64,000 bases of DNA, taken from the NCBI GenBank assembly GCA_016290135.1, contig JAEESW010000001.1, positions 154,468-218,467 of the forward strand. Direction: 5' to 3'. The notes below the pieces were generated by a model. That model was given only the letters and a program-made list of their open reading frames with translations, was not told the origin of the DNA and ran no database searches. The position numbers and the translations under genes are program-made. Shown here one piece after another: positions 27,897 through 36,892 of the stretch (its first letter is position 1; the number at the start of each line of letters is the position of its first letter). This DNA comes from a bacterium. Its GTDB lineage: Bacteria; UBP6; UBA1177.

Positions 27897-30800
27897 ATGT
27901 TAAATAACAAAACATTAAGAGTTTTTTTAGCGGTTTTGTTAGTTCTTTCCTTTACGATGACGCTTTCCGCTCAGAGAAAGAAAAGAGATGACGAAACGAC
28001 GACTTCCAACGGTCCCGCAAAGGCCCGCATCGAAACCAACGATGTCAAGACCGACAGCAGATCGATGGAAAAAAGAGACGAGGCTATAAAACAGCTTAAC
28101 GAACTTATAAAAGATTATCCGGAAGGTCCGAGAAAGGCTGAAGTTTACAGACGACTTGCCGAGCTTTACTGGGAGAAGGCAAGAGGCATCAAAGCCGTCA
28201 TCATGGACGAGTACAACAAAAAGATCGACAAGTACTACGAAATGAACGACCCGAACGCTCCGATGCCGGAACTCAACCTTGAGGCTTCGCTTGACTGGAA
28301 CAAAAAAGCAATCGAAGTTTGTGACTACATTATAAAGAAGTATCCGACTTTCCAGAACCTGGATGAAGTTTACTTCTTTATGGCTTCCAACCTTATGGAA
28401 ACCGGTCAGAGTCTTGCAGCTGTCCGTTATTACACACTTGTTGTCGAGAAATTCCAGAATTCGAAGTTCGCTTCCGACGCTTACTTCGAAATGGGTGAAT
28501 ATTTCTTCAACAACAACAACGTTTTCAAGGCTATCCCGAACTACAAAGCCATCATCGACAAGTATCCGGACAACAAATTTTTCGGATTCGCTCTTTATAA
28601 GTATGCTTGGTGTATGTACAACGTCGGCGAGTACGAGCAGTCGGTAAAACTTTTCCAGCAGGTTGTCGAAGTCGCTGAGAAAATCAACGACCAGTCGCTC
28701 AAAGAAGACGCTCTTAACGACATGGTCGCTCCGTATGCCGAGGCAGGTTCTGTTGACGAAGCTGAAAAATACTTCAAAACAATCGTCAAAGAACAGAAAT
28801 ACTTCATCGCCGTTCTTAAAAGACTTGCTCAGATCTACTTCGATCAGGACAGATCTGAAGAAGCTATAAAGATCTACAGAAAACTCCAGCAGGAAGCTCC
28901 GGAAAGACCGGAAGGCCCGACCTGGCAGAAACAGATCGTTGAGTGCTACAAAAAACTCAACAACAAAGACGCTGTAAGAAAAGAGATCATCGTCCTCGTT
29001 GCAAACTACGCTGATGCTAACTCGCGCTGGGTAAAGGCAAACGAGAAAGACGAGGCTACTCTTGAAAGTGCACAGCAGACCGCTGAGGCAGCACTCAGAA
29101 TCCTCACGGTTGATTACCACAACGAGGCAAGAAAAACGAAATCCCCGGAAACATGGAAGATCGTCGGTGAACTTTATCCGACATATCTTAAATATTTCCC
29201 GAAATCGGAAGCTTCCTACGATATGCGTTTCAACTACGCCGAGTATCTTTACGACCACAAAAAATACACGGAAGCCGGTGACCAATATCAGGCTGTTGCC
29301 GATATGAACCCGAAAGGCCACCATTTCGAAGATGCTTCTTTCGGCGCAGTAAGCTGCTTCGGTGCTCTTCTTGAAGAAGAACAGGAAAAGGCGAAGAAAG
29401 AGGCTCAGAACAGGATCGCGAAAGCTAAACAGGAAAAATCGGGCGAGATCAGCGCTGACCTTGTAAAAGCTGCTGACGACAAAGATGCAGACAAAAAGGA
29501 CAAGGTAGCTGATGAGAACAAGGAAAAACCGATCCCTGAGCTTCACCAGAAGTTCATCACCGCTTGTGATACCTATATTAAAAATATCCCGAGATCGAAA
29601 TATCTCGTTGATATCATCTACAAACAGGCTATTACTTACTACGTTTTCAACCACTTCGACAAAGCGGTTCCTGTTTTTGAAATGATCGTCCAGAAGTATC
29701 CGAGACACGAACTTGCTGAGTTCTCGGCTGACCTTATCATGGACTCTCTCAACATGGCGAGAGACTGGGAAGCGATCAATAACAAGTCAAGAGAATTCCT
29801 TAAGAATTCGGCTCTTCTTTCCGGAAGGAACAGACTTAAGACCGACCTTGAGAAATTCAAGGAAATGGCAACATTCTACTCGGCTGACATTCCGCACAAA
29901 AACGGAAAGAGCCTTGAGTCTGCTGACAGATACATGGCTTTCGTAAACGAATTCCAGAAATCGAAGTTCAACGATGTCGCTATGTATAACGCGATCGTTT
30001 ACTACCAGAAAGGCGGCGACCTTTACAAGTCGATCCGTGTTCAGGAACAGTTCCTCAGAGAGTCTGACGATGTTTACAAGAAGTCTCCCCACAGAGACAA
30101 AATCATGTTCGGACTTGCAAAGAACTACGAAGCTATCGCTTACTACGACAAAGCTGCTCAGCTTTACATCGATTTCGTTGAAAAGTCTCCGAACAGCAAG
30201 GATGCAGGAGATGCAGTCTACAACGCCGCAGTTCTTTACGAGAGCTTGGGCGAAACCGAAAAAGCTATCGACAACTACAGACTTTTCGTTGACAAATATG
30301 CGAAAGACGACAAGGAAAAAGCCGAAATCGCTCTTCAGTACGGCTACATCTGGATGAGAAAGGGCAAAACTTTCTACGACAGAGCTGAAAAGGGTTTTGA
30401 CAAGTTCGTCGCTGACCATACCGATATGAAAGGTCTTAAGGATTACTACTATATTGATGATGCCGGCAAGAGAAAACCGGTCGACGCAGTCAATAAAGTA
30501 AGTGTCGAAAAGGGCGAACCCAATACTCTTCTTGCTCTTTACGGTGCAAAAATGAAGATGTACAGAGAGCAGAACAATACGAAAGAATACTATAAGAGTG
30601 TTGACAAGATCCTCCAGATCTCCAGAGGTGCGGAATTTAAGGAAAAATCCGAGCTTAACGAGATTTCGAGAGACATCATTGCAGAAGCACTTCTTGAAGA
30701 ACTTGTTCCGGAATACAACGAATATATGGCGATCAAATTCGACAATATTCCGTTCGCAAAGAAGCATAAAGGCTATGAACTCCTTCAGCTCGGTTTCGAT

Positions 30801-31529
30801 GTCGAAGACGGCAAGATTATCCATCACGGCGATGCAAATCCCGATGAGCTCTATCCGGATGAAAAGGCTAATTTGAAAGCTGCGGCGAAAGTAAAGGACG
30901 AGTTCAACAAAATTTCTCAGGACAGAATGACCAAGAAGATCGAACTCACCGTTTCTCTTTCGCAGAAATACGAACAGATCATCTCGATCACCACTTCTCC
31001 GAGATTCACTCCGGCTGTCCTTTACTACATCGGCAAGATCTACAAAGACCTGACCGACCAGATGTTCAACGCTCCGATCGCTCCGTGGCTCAACGAAGCA
31101 CAGATCTCCGAGTATAAGAACTATCTTGATGAAAAGGCTTTCGGTGCTCAGAAAAACGCTGTTACCTACTTTGAAACGGCTATGAAGAAAGGTTATGAAA
31201 GCTCGGTCTACAACGAGTGGGTCGCAAAGGCTAAATACGAGCTCCGTTTCTTCCAGGAAGTAACCGGCGGAAAATATTATGATGAAAACGAGATCGTTCC
31301 TCAGTCGGATATGATCGAAACATCATCTTTGATCGGAAAGATCGACACCGATTACAAATTCCCGAAGATCTCTGATGAAGAAAGGGCTAAACTCAAGAAG
31401 AGTGCTGGTCAGCCGAAAGCGGCTCAGCCTGCAGCGGCGGAAGCAGCTCCGGCGGAAGAAGCTCCGAAAGCGGAAGCTGAACAGCCGGCAGCCGAAAAAG
31501 TTGAGAATAACGAGGAACAGGGAGAATAG
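27897..31529 (+). CDS. giant TPR protein, module copy 1
   Basis: Signal peptide, many TPR repeats (YRRLAELYWEKA...), C-terminal Ala/Pro/Glu tail; homologous to 39136-42477. Confidence 0.85.
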   Translation: MLNNKTLRVFLAVLLVLSFTMTLSAQRKKRDDETTTSNGPAKARIETNDVKTDSRSMEKRDEAIKQLNELIKDYPEGPRKAEVYRRLAELYWEKARGIKAVIMDEYNKKIDKYYEMNDPNAPMPELNLEASLDWNKKAIEVCDYIIKKYPTFQNLDEVYFFMASNLMETGQSLAAVRYYTLVVEKFQNSKFASDAYFEMGEYFFNNNNVFKAIPNYKAIIDKYPDNKFFGFALYKYAWCMYNVGEYEQSVKLFQQVVEVAEKINDQSLKEDALNDMVAPYAEAGSVDEAEKYFKTIVKEQKYFIAVLKRLAQIYFDQDRSEEAIKIYRKLQQEAPERPEGPTWQKQIVECYKKLNNKDAVRKEIIVLVANYADANSRWVKANEKDEATLESAQQTAEAALRILTVDYHNEARKTKSPETWKIVGELYPTYLKYFPKSEASYDMRFNYAEYLYDHKKYTEAGDQYQAVADMNPKGHHFEDASFGAVSCFGALLEEEQEKAKKEAQNRIAKAKQEKSGEISADLVKAADDKDADKKDKVADENKEKPIPELHQKFITACDTYIKNIPRSKYLVDIIYKQAITYYVFNHFDKAVPVFEMIVQKYPRHELAEFSADLIMDSLNMARDWEAINNKSREFLKNSALLSGRNRLKTDLEKFKEMATFYSADIPHKNGKSLESADRYMAFVNEFQKSKFNDVAMYNAIVYYQKGGDLYKSIRVQEQFLRESDDVYKKSPHRDKIMFGLAKNYEAIAYYDKAAQLYIDFVEKSPNSKDAGDAVYNAAVLYESLGETEKAIDNYRLFVDKYAKDDKEKAEIALQYGYIWMRKGKTFYDRAEKGFDKFVADHTDMKGLKDYYYIDDAGKRKPVDAVNKVSVEKGEPNTLLALYGAKMKMYREQNNTKEYYKSVDKILQISRGAEFKEKSELNEISRDIIAEALLEELVPEYNEYMAIKFDNIPFAKKHKGYELLQLGFDVEDGKIIHHGDANPDELYPDEKANLKAAAKVKDEFNKISQDRMTKKIELTVSLSQKYEQIISITTSPRFTPAVLYYIGKIYKDLTDQMFNAPIAPWLNEAQISEYKNYLDEKAFGAQKNAVTYFETAMKKGYESSVYNEWVAKAKYELRFFQEVTGGKYYDENEIVPQSDMIETSSLIGKIDTDYKFPKISDEERAKLKKSAGQPKAAQPAAAEAAPAEEAPKAEAEQPAAEKVENNEEQGE

Positions 31530-31531
31530 TC

Positions 31532-32698
31532 ATGAAAAAAATAATCTTGTCTTGCTTGTTGGTATGTTCCTTGATCCTGGCTTCATGCGGAACGGCTCCG
31601 GAGAAAGCACAGGAAGAAAAACCTGCACAGGCAAAAACGGAAAAAGCGGCTGTTTCGAAATCAAAACCGAAAGAGCCGGAAGATTGGGCAAAATATTATA
31701 CCGAAGAAGGTATGAAAGCTCTCGAAGTTAAAGACGGCAAGGTCGATTTCGATGCTGCGATCAAAAATTTCGAGCTTGCGATCGAAGCTTATCCGACGGC
31801 TCCGATCCTTCACTACAATCTCGGCCAGGTCTATCAGCGCAAAGGTGATGACCAGAATGCAGTAAAACATTACAACAGGGCTTTGGAGCTTGATCCTAAA
31901 TATGCTATGCCGGTTATCAACAAGGCGGCTATTTATGCGAACAAACTTGAATACAACCGTGCTATAGAAGTTTGCGAGAAGTTCCTTGAGAAGGAAAATG
32001 ACAAGGATAAAGGTGTTCTTTCCGCAGTTGCAGGTTTCTATCTTTTGAAAGGCGACTATATCAATGCCATTCAGTCGGTTAGAAAGATCCTCATCCAGGA
32101 TCAGGCAGATGTCGATGCACTCAAAAACCTTGGTATGATCTACTTCAAAAAGAATGATGCAGGTCTTGCTTCGATGGTAACGACAAACTCATACAATCTG
32201 AAGTCGGACGATGCCGGAATCGCGAACAACCGCGGTGTTCTTTATTCGGCTCAGAATGATGACTCTCTCGCAATGCTTTATTTCACCCGTGCGATCGCGA
32301 ATGATCCGAAAAACAAAAGTGCAAACTTCAATGTCGGTTCCATCGCTATGAAGTACGGTGATGCTGAAACGGCGTACGAAAGATTTTCGGTCGTTCTTTC
32401 TCAGGATCCGGACAACTTGAATGCAAGGATCGGTCTGGCAATGGCTTTGAGAGGTCTTGGAAGATTCGAAGATGCTGAAAAAGAGTACCTTGCAGTTCTT
32501 CAGAAAGATCCCAACAATGCTGTTGCAACTTTCAATCTTGCTGTTCTTTACAATGACCACATGAACAAGCAGGTTGAGGCAAAGAGAAATTTCAGAAAGT
32601 TTATTTCCCTTACCGGTGGAAGCCTGCCGGCTGACCATATTGTCAACCAGTATCTGAGCGATAAAGTTCAGATCAGACCGGTTGAAAAGACCGAGTAG
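31532..32698 (+). CDS. TPR lipoprotein, module copy 1
   Basis: Lipobox LILASCGTA; canonical TPRs (APILHYNLGQVYQRKGDDQNAVKHYNRALELDPKYA). Confidence 0.88.
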   Translation: MKKIILSCLLVCSLILASCGTAPEKAQEEKPAQAKTEKAAVSKSKPKEPEDWAKYYTEEGMKALEVKDGKVDFDAAIKNFELAIEAYPTAPILHYNLGQVYQRKGDDQNAVKHYNRALELDPKYAMPVINKAAIYANKLEYNRAIEVCEKFLEKENDKDKGVLSAVAGFYLLKGDYINAIQSVRKILIQDQADVDALKNLGMIYFKKNDAGLASMVTTNSYNLKSDDAGIANNRGVLYSAQNDDSLAMLYFTRAIANDPKNKSANFNVGSIAMKYGDAETAYERFSVVLSQDPDNLNARIGLAMALRGLGRFEDAEKEYLAVLQKDPNNAVATFNLAVLYNDHMNKQVEAKRNFRKFISLTGGSLPADHIVNQYLSDKVQIRPVEKTE

Positions 32699-32770
32699 GA
32701 GAAAATTTGATATTTCGAGTGTGATGGCTACACTAAGCGCGTTGATTTTTATATGACGGAGGTCGTTGCT

Positions 32771-33031
32771 ATGAAAAAGTTGGTCGCTGTTTTGTTTTTG
32801 TTGCTTTCTTTCTCGTTCCTGGCTGCTCAGGAAACAGATGAAGAGGGCAGACTTATTAAATACCGTGAAAAAACAGTCATCGATTTTGAAGATGTAATGT
32901 TGGAAGGTCAGATTAAAAAGCCTTCGGGTTCGTTCCTTATGGACAGATCCAAAACCAAATTCAACTCTTTGATCAACCTCAAGCAGGATTTCAACAAAGA
33001 GTTGGTAAGGTCTGTGGATTTGCTTAATTAA
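32771..33031 (+). CDS. small secreted protein, EGxIxKP family, copy 1
   Basis: Signal peptide MKKLVAVLFLLLSFSFLAAQ from ATG 32771 (ggaggtcgttgctatg); VIDFEDVMLEGQIKKPSGSFLMDRSKTKFNSLINLKQDFNKELVRSV. Confidence 0.8.
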   Translation: MKKLVAVLFLLLSFSFLAAQETDEEGRLIKYREKTVIDFEDVMLEGQIKKPSGSFLMDRSKTKFNSLINLKQDFNKELVRSVDLLN

Positions 33032-33074
33032 AAATTTGTTATGTTGATGTTAACCATTATATGAGGCCGAGACT

Positions 33075-34484
33075 ATGCCTGAGAAATCAAAAATGAGAAA
33101 AAGATTGCTTTACGATTTGTCTCCCATTCCGGGTGTTCCGGTAAACGAAGGAGCCAAAGGAAAATTGGAGCCGGAGATCAGAGTTGTTTATGACAACAAA
33201 GTCCTGCTCGATTTGCAGAAGGTAGACAAAAAATTCACATTGGGAACGGAAAACGGCGCGGATTGCATTGTGGACGAAGTTTTTTTGTCCGAGAACAAAT
33301 TCGATTTCGCTTCTGTTTCCGGTCAGAATTTTTCCGTAAGTCTCAAAAACGGATTTAAAGGGACCCTTTACAAAGGGACCGAAAAGACCGATTTGGAACA
33401 GTACATCGCTTCGGGACACACGAGTGTCGATATCGATGACACTACGCTTCTTGTTGCGGATTTCGGTAAAATTTCCGTTTGCGCTCTGAAATCTCCCGCT
33501 GAAAAGTACAAAGGCGGCGCTCTGCAGTTCGATTTCGCTTTTGCGATAATCCTGCTCGTCATCTTTATTGCCGGAGGTTTTGTACTTAATATGATCATTG
33601 AGACTCCGCCTATCGAAGTCGATATTTTTGAGCTCGACAACAGATTCGCAAAACTGATCGTTGAGACAAAAGAGGAAGAGATAAAGGTCGAGGAGATCGA
33701 GGAAGAAAAGAAAGTCAAACTTGAAAAGCCGAAAGAAGGTCTTGTCGAAGCTACTTCCCAGAGAAAATCTCTCGGTGAAGAAGGTAGAGTCGGTGACAAG
33801 AAGAGCCGTGTCGCAAACGCACAGGGTTCAGCAAGAAGAGGTCTTGACGCTAAAGTTGCTCAGAGCTCCGGTATCATGGGTGCTCTTTCTTCCGGTGCGG
33901 CAAGTTTCGACCGAGTATTCGGCGGCGGCGGTCTTGGTGCCGGCATGGAAAAAACACTCGGTTCGGTAACGGGGCTTGCAGGTGTTGACCAGTTCGGTTC
34001 TGGCGGTCTCGGAACAAGAGGTTTCGGTACAGGCGGCGGCGGTAACGCTCTCGGAATCGGCGGTCTCGGAACAAGAGGACGTGGCGGCGGCGGTGCCGGC
34101 GGAAAATACGGTATGGCAGCTGGTCAGATCGGCAGAAAAGGTCGTTCGGATATTTCTGCAGGCGGCGGTCAGGCAGTTATCATGGGTGCTTTGGATAGAT
34201 CCGTCATCGACGCATACATCAGAAGAAACCTTGCAAAGATCAGATGGTGCTATGAGAAGGAACTTAACAAAGATCCGAAACTTTTCGGAAGAATCGTTAT
34301 CAACTTCATTATTTCTGCAACGGGCGCTGTAAGCAGTTCCAAAGTTCAGAGAACGACGATGGGCAACGCAACGGTTGAAAGCTGCGTCGCTGACCAGATC
34401 AAAAAGATTCGTTTCCCTGCTCCTAAGGGCGGCGGTATCGTTATCGTAAACTATCCGTTCGTATTTAAGAACTCAGAAAGCTAG
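33075..34484 (+). CDS. FHA-like / TM / Gly-rich / AgmX-PglI C-terminal domain protein, copy 1
   Basis: Degenerate FHA-like N-terminus, one TM (FAFAIILLVIFIAGGFVLNMII), ELDNRFAKLIVE, Gly-rich region, C-terminal IRRNLAKIRWCYEKELNKDPKLFGRIVINFIISATGAVSSSKV...CVADQIKKIRFPAPKGGGIVIVNYPFVF. Confidence 0.85.
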   Translation: MPEKSKMRKRLLYDLSPIPGVPVNEGAKGKLEPEIRVVYDNKVLLDLQKVDKKFTLGTENGADCIVDEVFLSENKFDFASVSGQNFSVSLKNGFKGTLYKGTEKTDLEQYIASGHTSVDIDDTTLLVADFGKISVCALKSPAEKYKGGALQFDFAFAIILLVIFIAGGFVLNMIIETPPIEVDIFELDNRFAKLIVETKEEEIKVEEIEEEKKVKLEKPKEGLVEATSQRKSLGEEGRVGDKKSRVANAQGSARRGLDAKVAQSSGIMGALSSGAASFDRVFGGGGLGAGMEKTLGSVTGLAGVDQFGSGGLGTRGFGTGGGGNALGIGGLGTRGRGGGGAGGKYGMAAGQIGRKGRSDISAGGGQAVIMGALDRSVIDAYIRRNLAKIRWCYEKELNKDPKLFGRIVINFIISATGAVSSSKVQRTTMGNATVESCVADQIKKIRFPAPKGGGIVIVNYPFVFKNSES

Positions 34485-34494
34485 GGAGAGAAAT

Positions 34495-35145
34495 ATGAAA
34501 AAGCTGTTTTTGTTGCTCATGGCACTTTTGGTAAGTTTCTCGCTGTTGGCAGAGTCTGAAGAAACAGGAGATGTTTCCGGCAACGATCTGGATCCTATCC
34601 TCAGAGGTCTTCATCTTCAGTTTTCCGGCGGTTTGGTCGGTTATGTCGGCAAAGCAGGCGGAGACAATGCCGGAAGTCCGATAGGATCGACTTTAAGGCT
34701 CAATTTCGGTTATGATATCCCGGTAAAGGATGTCGTAAACATCGGAATCGCGCTTTCTGTCGGTATGCTTCAGTTCAATGCGAAAGAGAACGATGCAGAT
34801 CTCGAACAGGATCACAAGGATTCTCCGTGGGTCGAAGATTACAGTCCGCTTGCTGTCGGTCTCGATCTCGATGTTACCTGGATGATCGATCCGAGATGGG
34901 AGTTCGGTCTCCTTGTAAATTTTGACTATTACGCACTTGCAAAGACCTATAAATCGGGTAAAGACGCGCTTGATAAAGACGCAACCAACAACGGTAATAT
35001 CGCTGTCGGCGGCGGCTTGATCTTCGAGCGTTATACTTTTGCACGCCATTTCTCGATAGGTGCTTCAGTCGAGTTCAACTACATTGTTGATTTCGACGGT
35101 ATGAATATCATCTTCACTCCTTTCATGAAGTATACTTTCTTCTAA
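34495..35145 (+). CDS. outer-membrane beta-barrel protein
   Basis: Signal peptide, barrel-like strands, terminal aromatic (KYTFF). Confidence 0.7.
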   Translation: MKKLFLLLMALLVSFSLLAESEETGDVSGNDLDPILRGLHLQFSGGLVGYVGKAGGDNAGSPIGSTLRLNFGYDIPVKDVVNIGIALSVGMLQFNAKENDADLEQDHKDSPWVEDYSPLAVGLDLDVTWMIDPRWEFGLLVNFDYYALAKTYKSGKDALDKDATNNGNIAVGGGLIFERYTFARHFSIGASVEFNYIVDFDGMNIIFTPFMKYTFF

Positions 35146-35153
35146 TAAGTGCG

Positions 35154-35954
35154 GTGTTTTCTCTCAACAAAAATCCTGTAGGTATCTTTGACAGCGGTGT
35201 CGGCGGTCTCACTGTTTTCGCCGAGGTCAAAAAAGTTTTGCCTGACGAAAGTGTATTTTATTTGGGAGATACGGCGAGAGTTCCTTACGGCAGCAAATCG
35301 GTCGATGTCGTAAAACATTATTCTCTGGTCAATGTCAATCTGCTGACGGCTCTTGGTGTCAAGGCGGTCGTTGTTGCATGCAACACTGCGTCTGCTGCAG
35401 CGGTATCGTTTCTGCAGGAGCGTTTCCCGAATCTTGAGATCATAGGTGTCATCGAGCCTGTGGTCGAATATCTTCTGACCCGGCCGGAACTGAAGCGTAT
35501 CGGGATCATCGGAACGAATACGACCATTATGTCGGGTGCCTACCAGAAAGCCTTGATCCGCGGCAACAAGGATCTTGATATTTCGGCCAAGGCGTGCCCG
35601 CTTTTCGTCCATCTGGTGGAAGAAGGTCTTTTCAAAGGCGGGATCACTGAGATGGCGATCGACATGTACCTTTCTTCAATGAAGAAAAATATGCCTGATG
35701 CCCTTGTCCTGGGTTGCACGCACTATCCGATGCTGCGGAGTGTGATCTCTGATTATTTTGGCGGAAAAGTCGAGATCCTCGATACAGCTTTTTACACGGC
35801 AAAAAAACTTGCCGGAATATTGTTGGAAAACGGAATGAAGAATTGCGGAAGTGTCGAAAACGACAGGTTTTTTGTGACTGACGATCCAAATTCCTTCAAG
35901 TCAACGGCGGAACTTTTTCTCGGGTGCAAAGTTGACAATGTATTCCACATTTAA
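35154..35954 (+). CDS. murI: glutamate racemase
   Basis: IFDSGVGGLTVFAEV, LGDTARVPYGSKS, VVACNTASAAA, VLGCTHYPML; GTG start at 35154. Confidence 0.95.
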   Translation: MFSLNKNPVGIFDSGVGGLTVFAEVKKVLPDESVFYLGDTARVPYGSKSVDVVKHYSLVNVNLLTALGVKAVVVACNTASAAAVSFLQERFPNLEIIGVIEPVVEYLLTRPELKRIGIIGTNTTIMSGAYQKALIRGNKDLDISAKACPLFVHLVEEGLFKGGITEMAIDMYLSSMKKNMPDALVLGCTHYPMLRSVISDYFGGKVEILDTAFYTAKKLAGILLENGMKNCGSVENDRFFVTDDPNSFKSTAELFLGCKVDNVFHI

Positions 35955-36032
35955 TTTATTTTTCTGATAAAGTTTGCCTTTTTTTAATTATTGCCTATTA
36001 TAGGCGGCTGGATTTTTTTTGCGGAGTTTGAA

Positions 36033-36890
36033 ATGAAAGTTTTTTTGACGATTGCATTTTTTATGTTTTTCTCGTTTTTAGGGGCTGAGGAGCCGCAGAC
36101 TCCCGCTCAGGATCAGAACAACAAAGCTGAAGCAACTGCTGAAAAGGCTCCTGAAGCTGCACCTGCTGAGGCTGAAAAGCCCGCTGAAGCAAAGCCTGCT
36201 GAGGCTGAAAAGCCCGCTGAGGCAAAGCCCGCTGAGGCTGAAAAGCCCGCTGCTGAACCCGCTCCTGCCGAACCGGCAGCACAGCCGGCCGTTGAAGAGC
36301 CTAAGGCGCAGGAACCTGCCAAGGAACCTGAAAAAGCTGCGGAAAAAGATGATGAACAGGGCTACAACCTCAAACTCAGAGCTCTTGAGGAAAAGATCGA
36401 TTCTTTGAAAGACAAGATATTCAAGTCGAAACAGAGGCTTGCTATCCTGCAGGAAACTGTTCTCGGCGGAACTGTCGGAGGTTCGACTGTCACTGTGATC
36501 CACAGAAACGATGCCGGCTCGCTTTTCAGACTGGTTTCGGCAGTCTACTATTTTGACGACAAACCGATCTTCAAGAAGGTCGATCTTCCGGAAGAACTCG
36601 AGGAAAAAGAGTTCCAGGTCTATGACACTGCGGTCGTTCCCGGACCTCACCGCATTTCGGTCTACTATGTTTTCTCCGGCAAAGGTTACGGCTTTTTCTC
36701 CTACATGAAAGATTATTCTGTAAAGATCTCGGCCGACCACTCCTTTACACTTGAGGAGGGCGACATTGTCGAAGTCGAAGTTTCCGCAGTGGACAAAGGT
36801 TCGATGCATAACTTCGACAACAGGATCGGAGTTTCATTCACAGTCAACAAAAATACATTTGAAAACAGGGAATTAGCTCAAGAGGAATAG
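36033..36890 (+). CDS. periplasmic protein with PAEAEKPAEAK repeats and a conserved beta-rich domain
   Basis: Signal peptide from ATG 36033 (gcggagtttgaaatg); Ala/Pro/Glu linker; coiled coil LRALEEKIDSLKDKIFKSKQRLAILQETVLGG; VIHRNDAGSLFRL...VVPGPHRISVYYVFSGKGYGFFSYM. Confidence 0.8.
   Translation: MKVFLTIAFFMFFSFLGAEEPQTPAQDQNNKAEATAEKAPEAAPAEAEKPAEAKPAEAEKPAEAKPAEAEKPAAEPAPAEPAAQPAVEEPKAQEPAKEPEKAAEKDDEQGYNLKLRALEEKIDSLKDKIFKSKQRLAILQETVLGGTVGGSTVTVIHRNDAGSLFRLVSAVYYFDDKPIFKKVDLPEELEEKEFQVYDTAVVPGPHRISVYYVFSGKGYGFFSYMKDYSVKISADHSFTLEEGDIVEVEVSAVDKGSMHNFDNRIGVSFTVNKNTFENRELAQEE
36157..36252 (+). repeat. about 33-bp tandem repeat encoding PAEAEKPAEAK
   Basis: cctgctgaggctgaaaagcccgctgaagcaaag repeated about 3 times. 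Confidence 0.85.
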
Positions 36891-36892
36891 TT

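Noticed and set aside
27939-29708. 589-aa minus-strand ORF inside the giant TPR gene (and similar long antisense ORFs 29787-30827, 36878-38464, 39157-40494, 40603-41712, 23996-24907, 54076-55095, 43280-44023)
   Set aside because: All lie fully antisense to clearly real genes, have no recognisable domains or ribosome sites, and read as low-complexity shadow translations.
35142-35612. 156-aa minus-strand ORF in murI
   Set aside because: Fully antisense to glutamate racemase with no domain signal.
36061-36322. Minus-strand ORFs with SASAGFASAGF / QRAFQPQ repeats
   Set aside because: Antisense frames of the PAEAEKPAEAK repeat.
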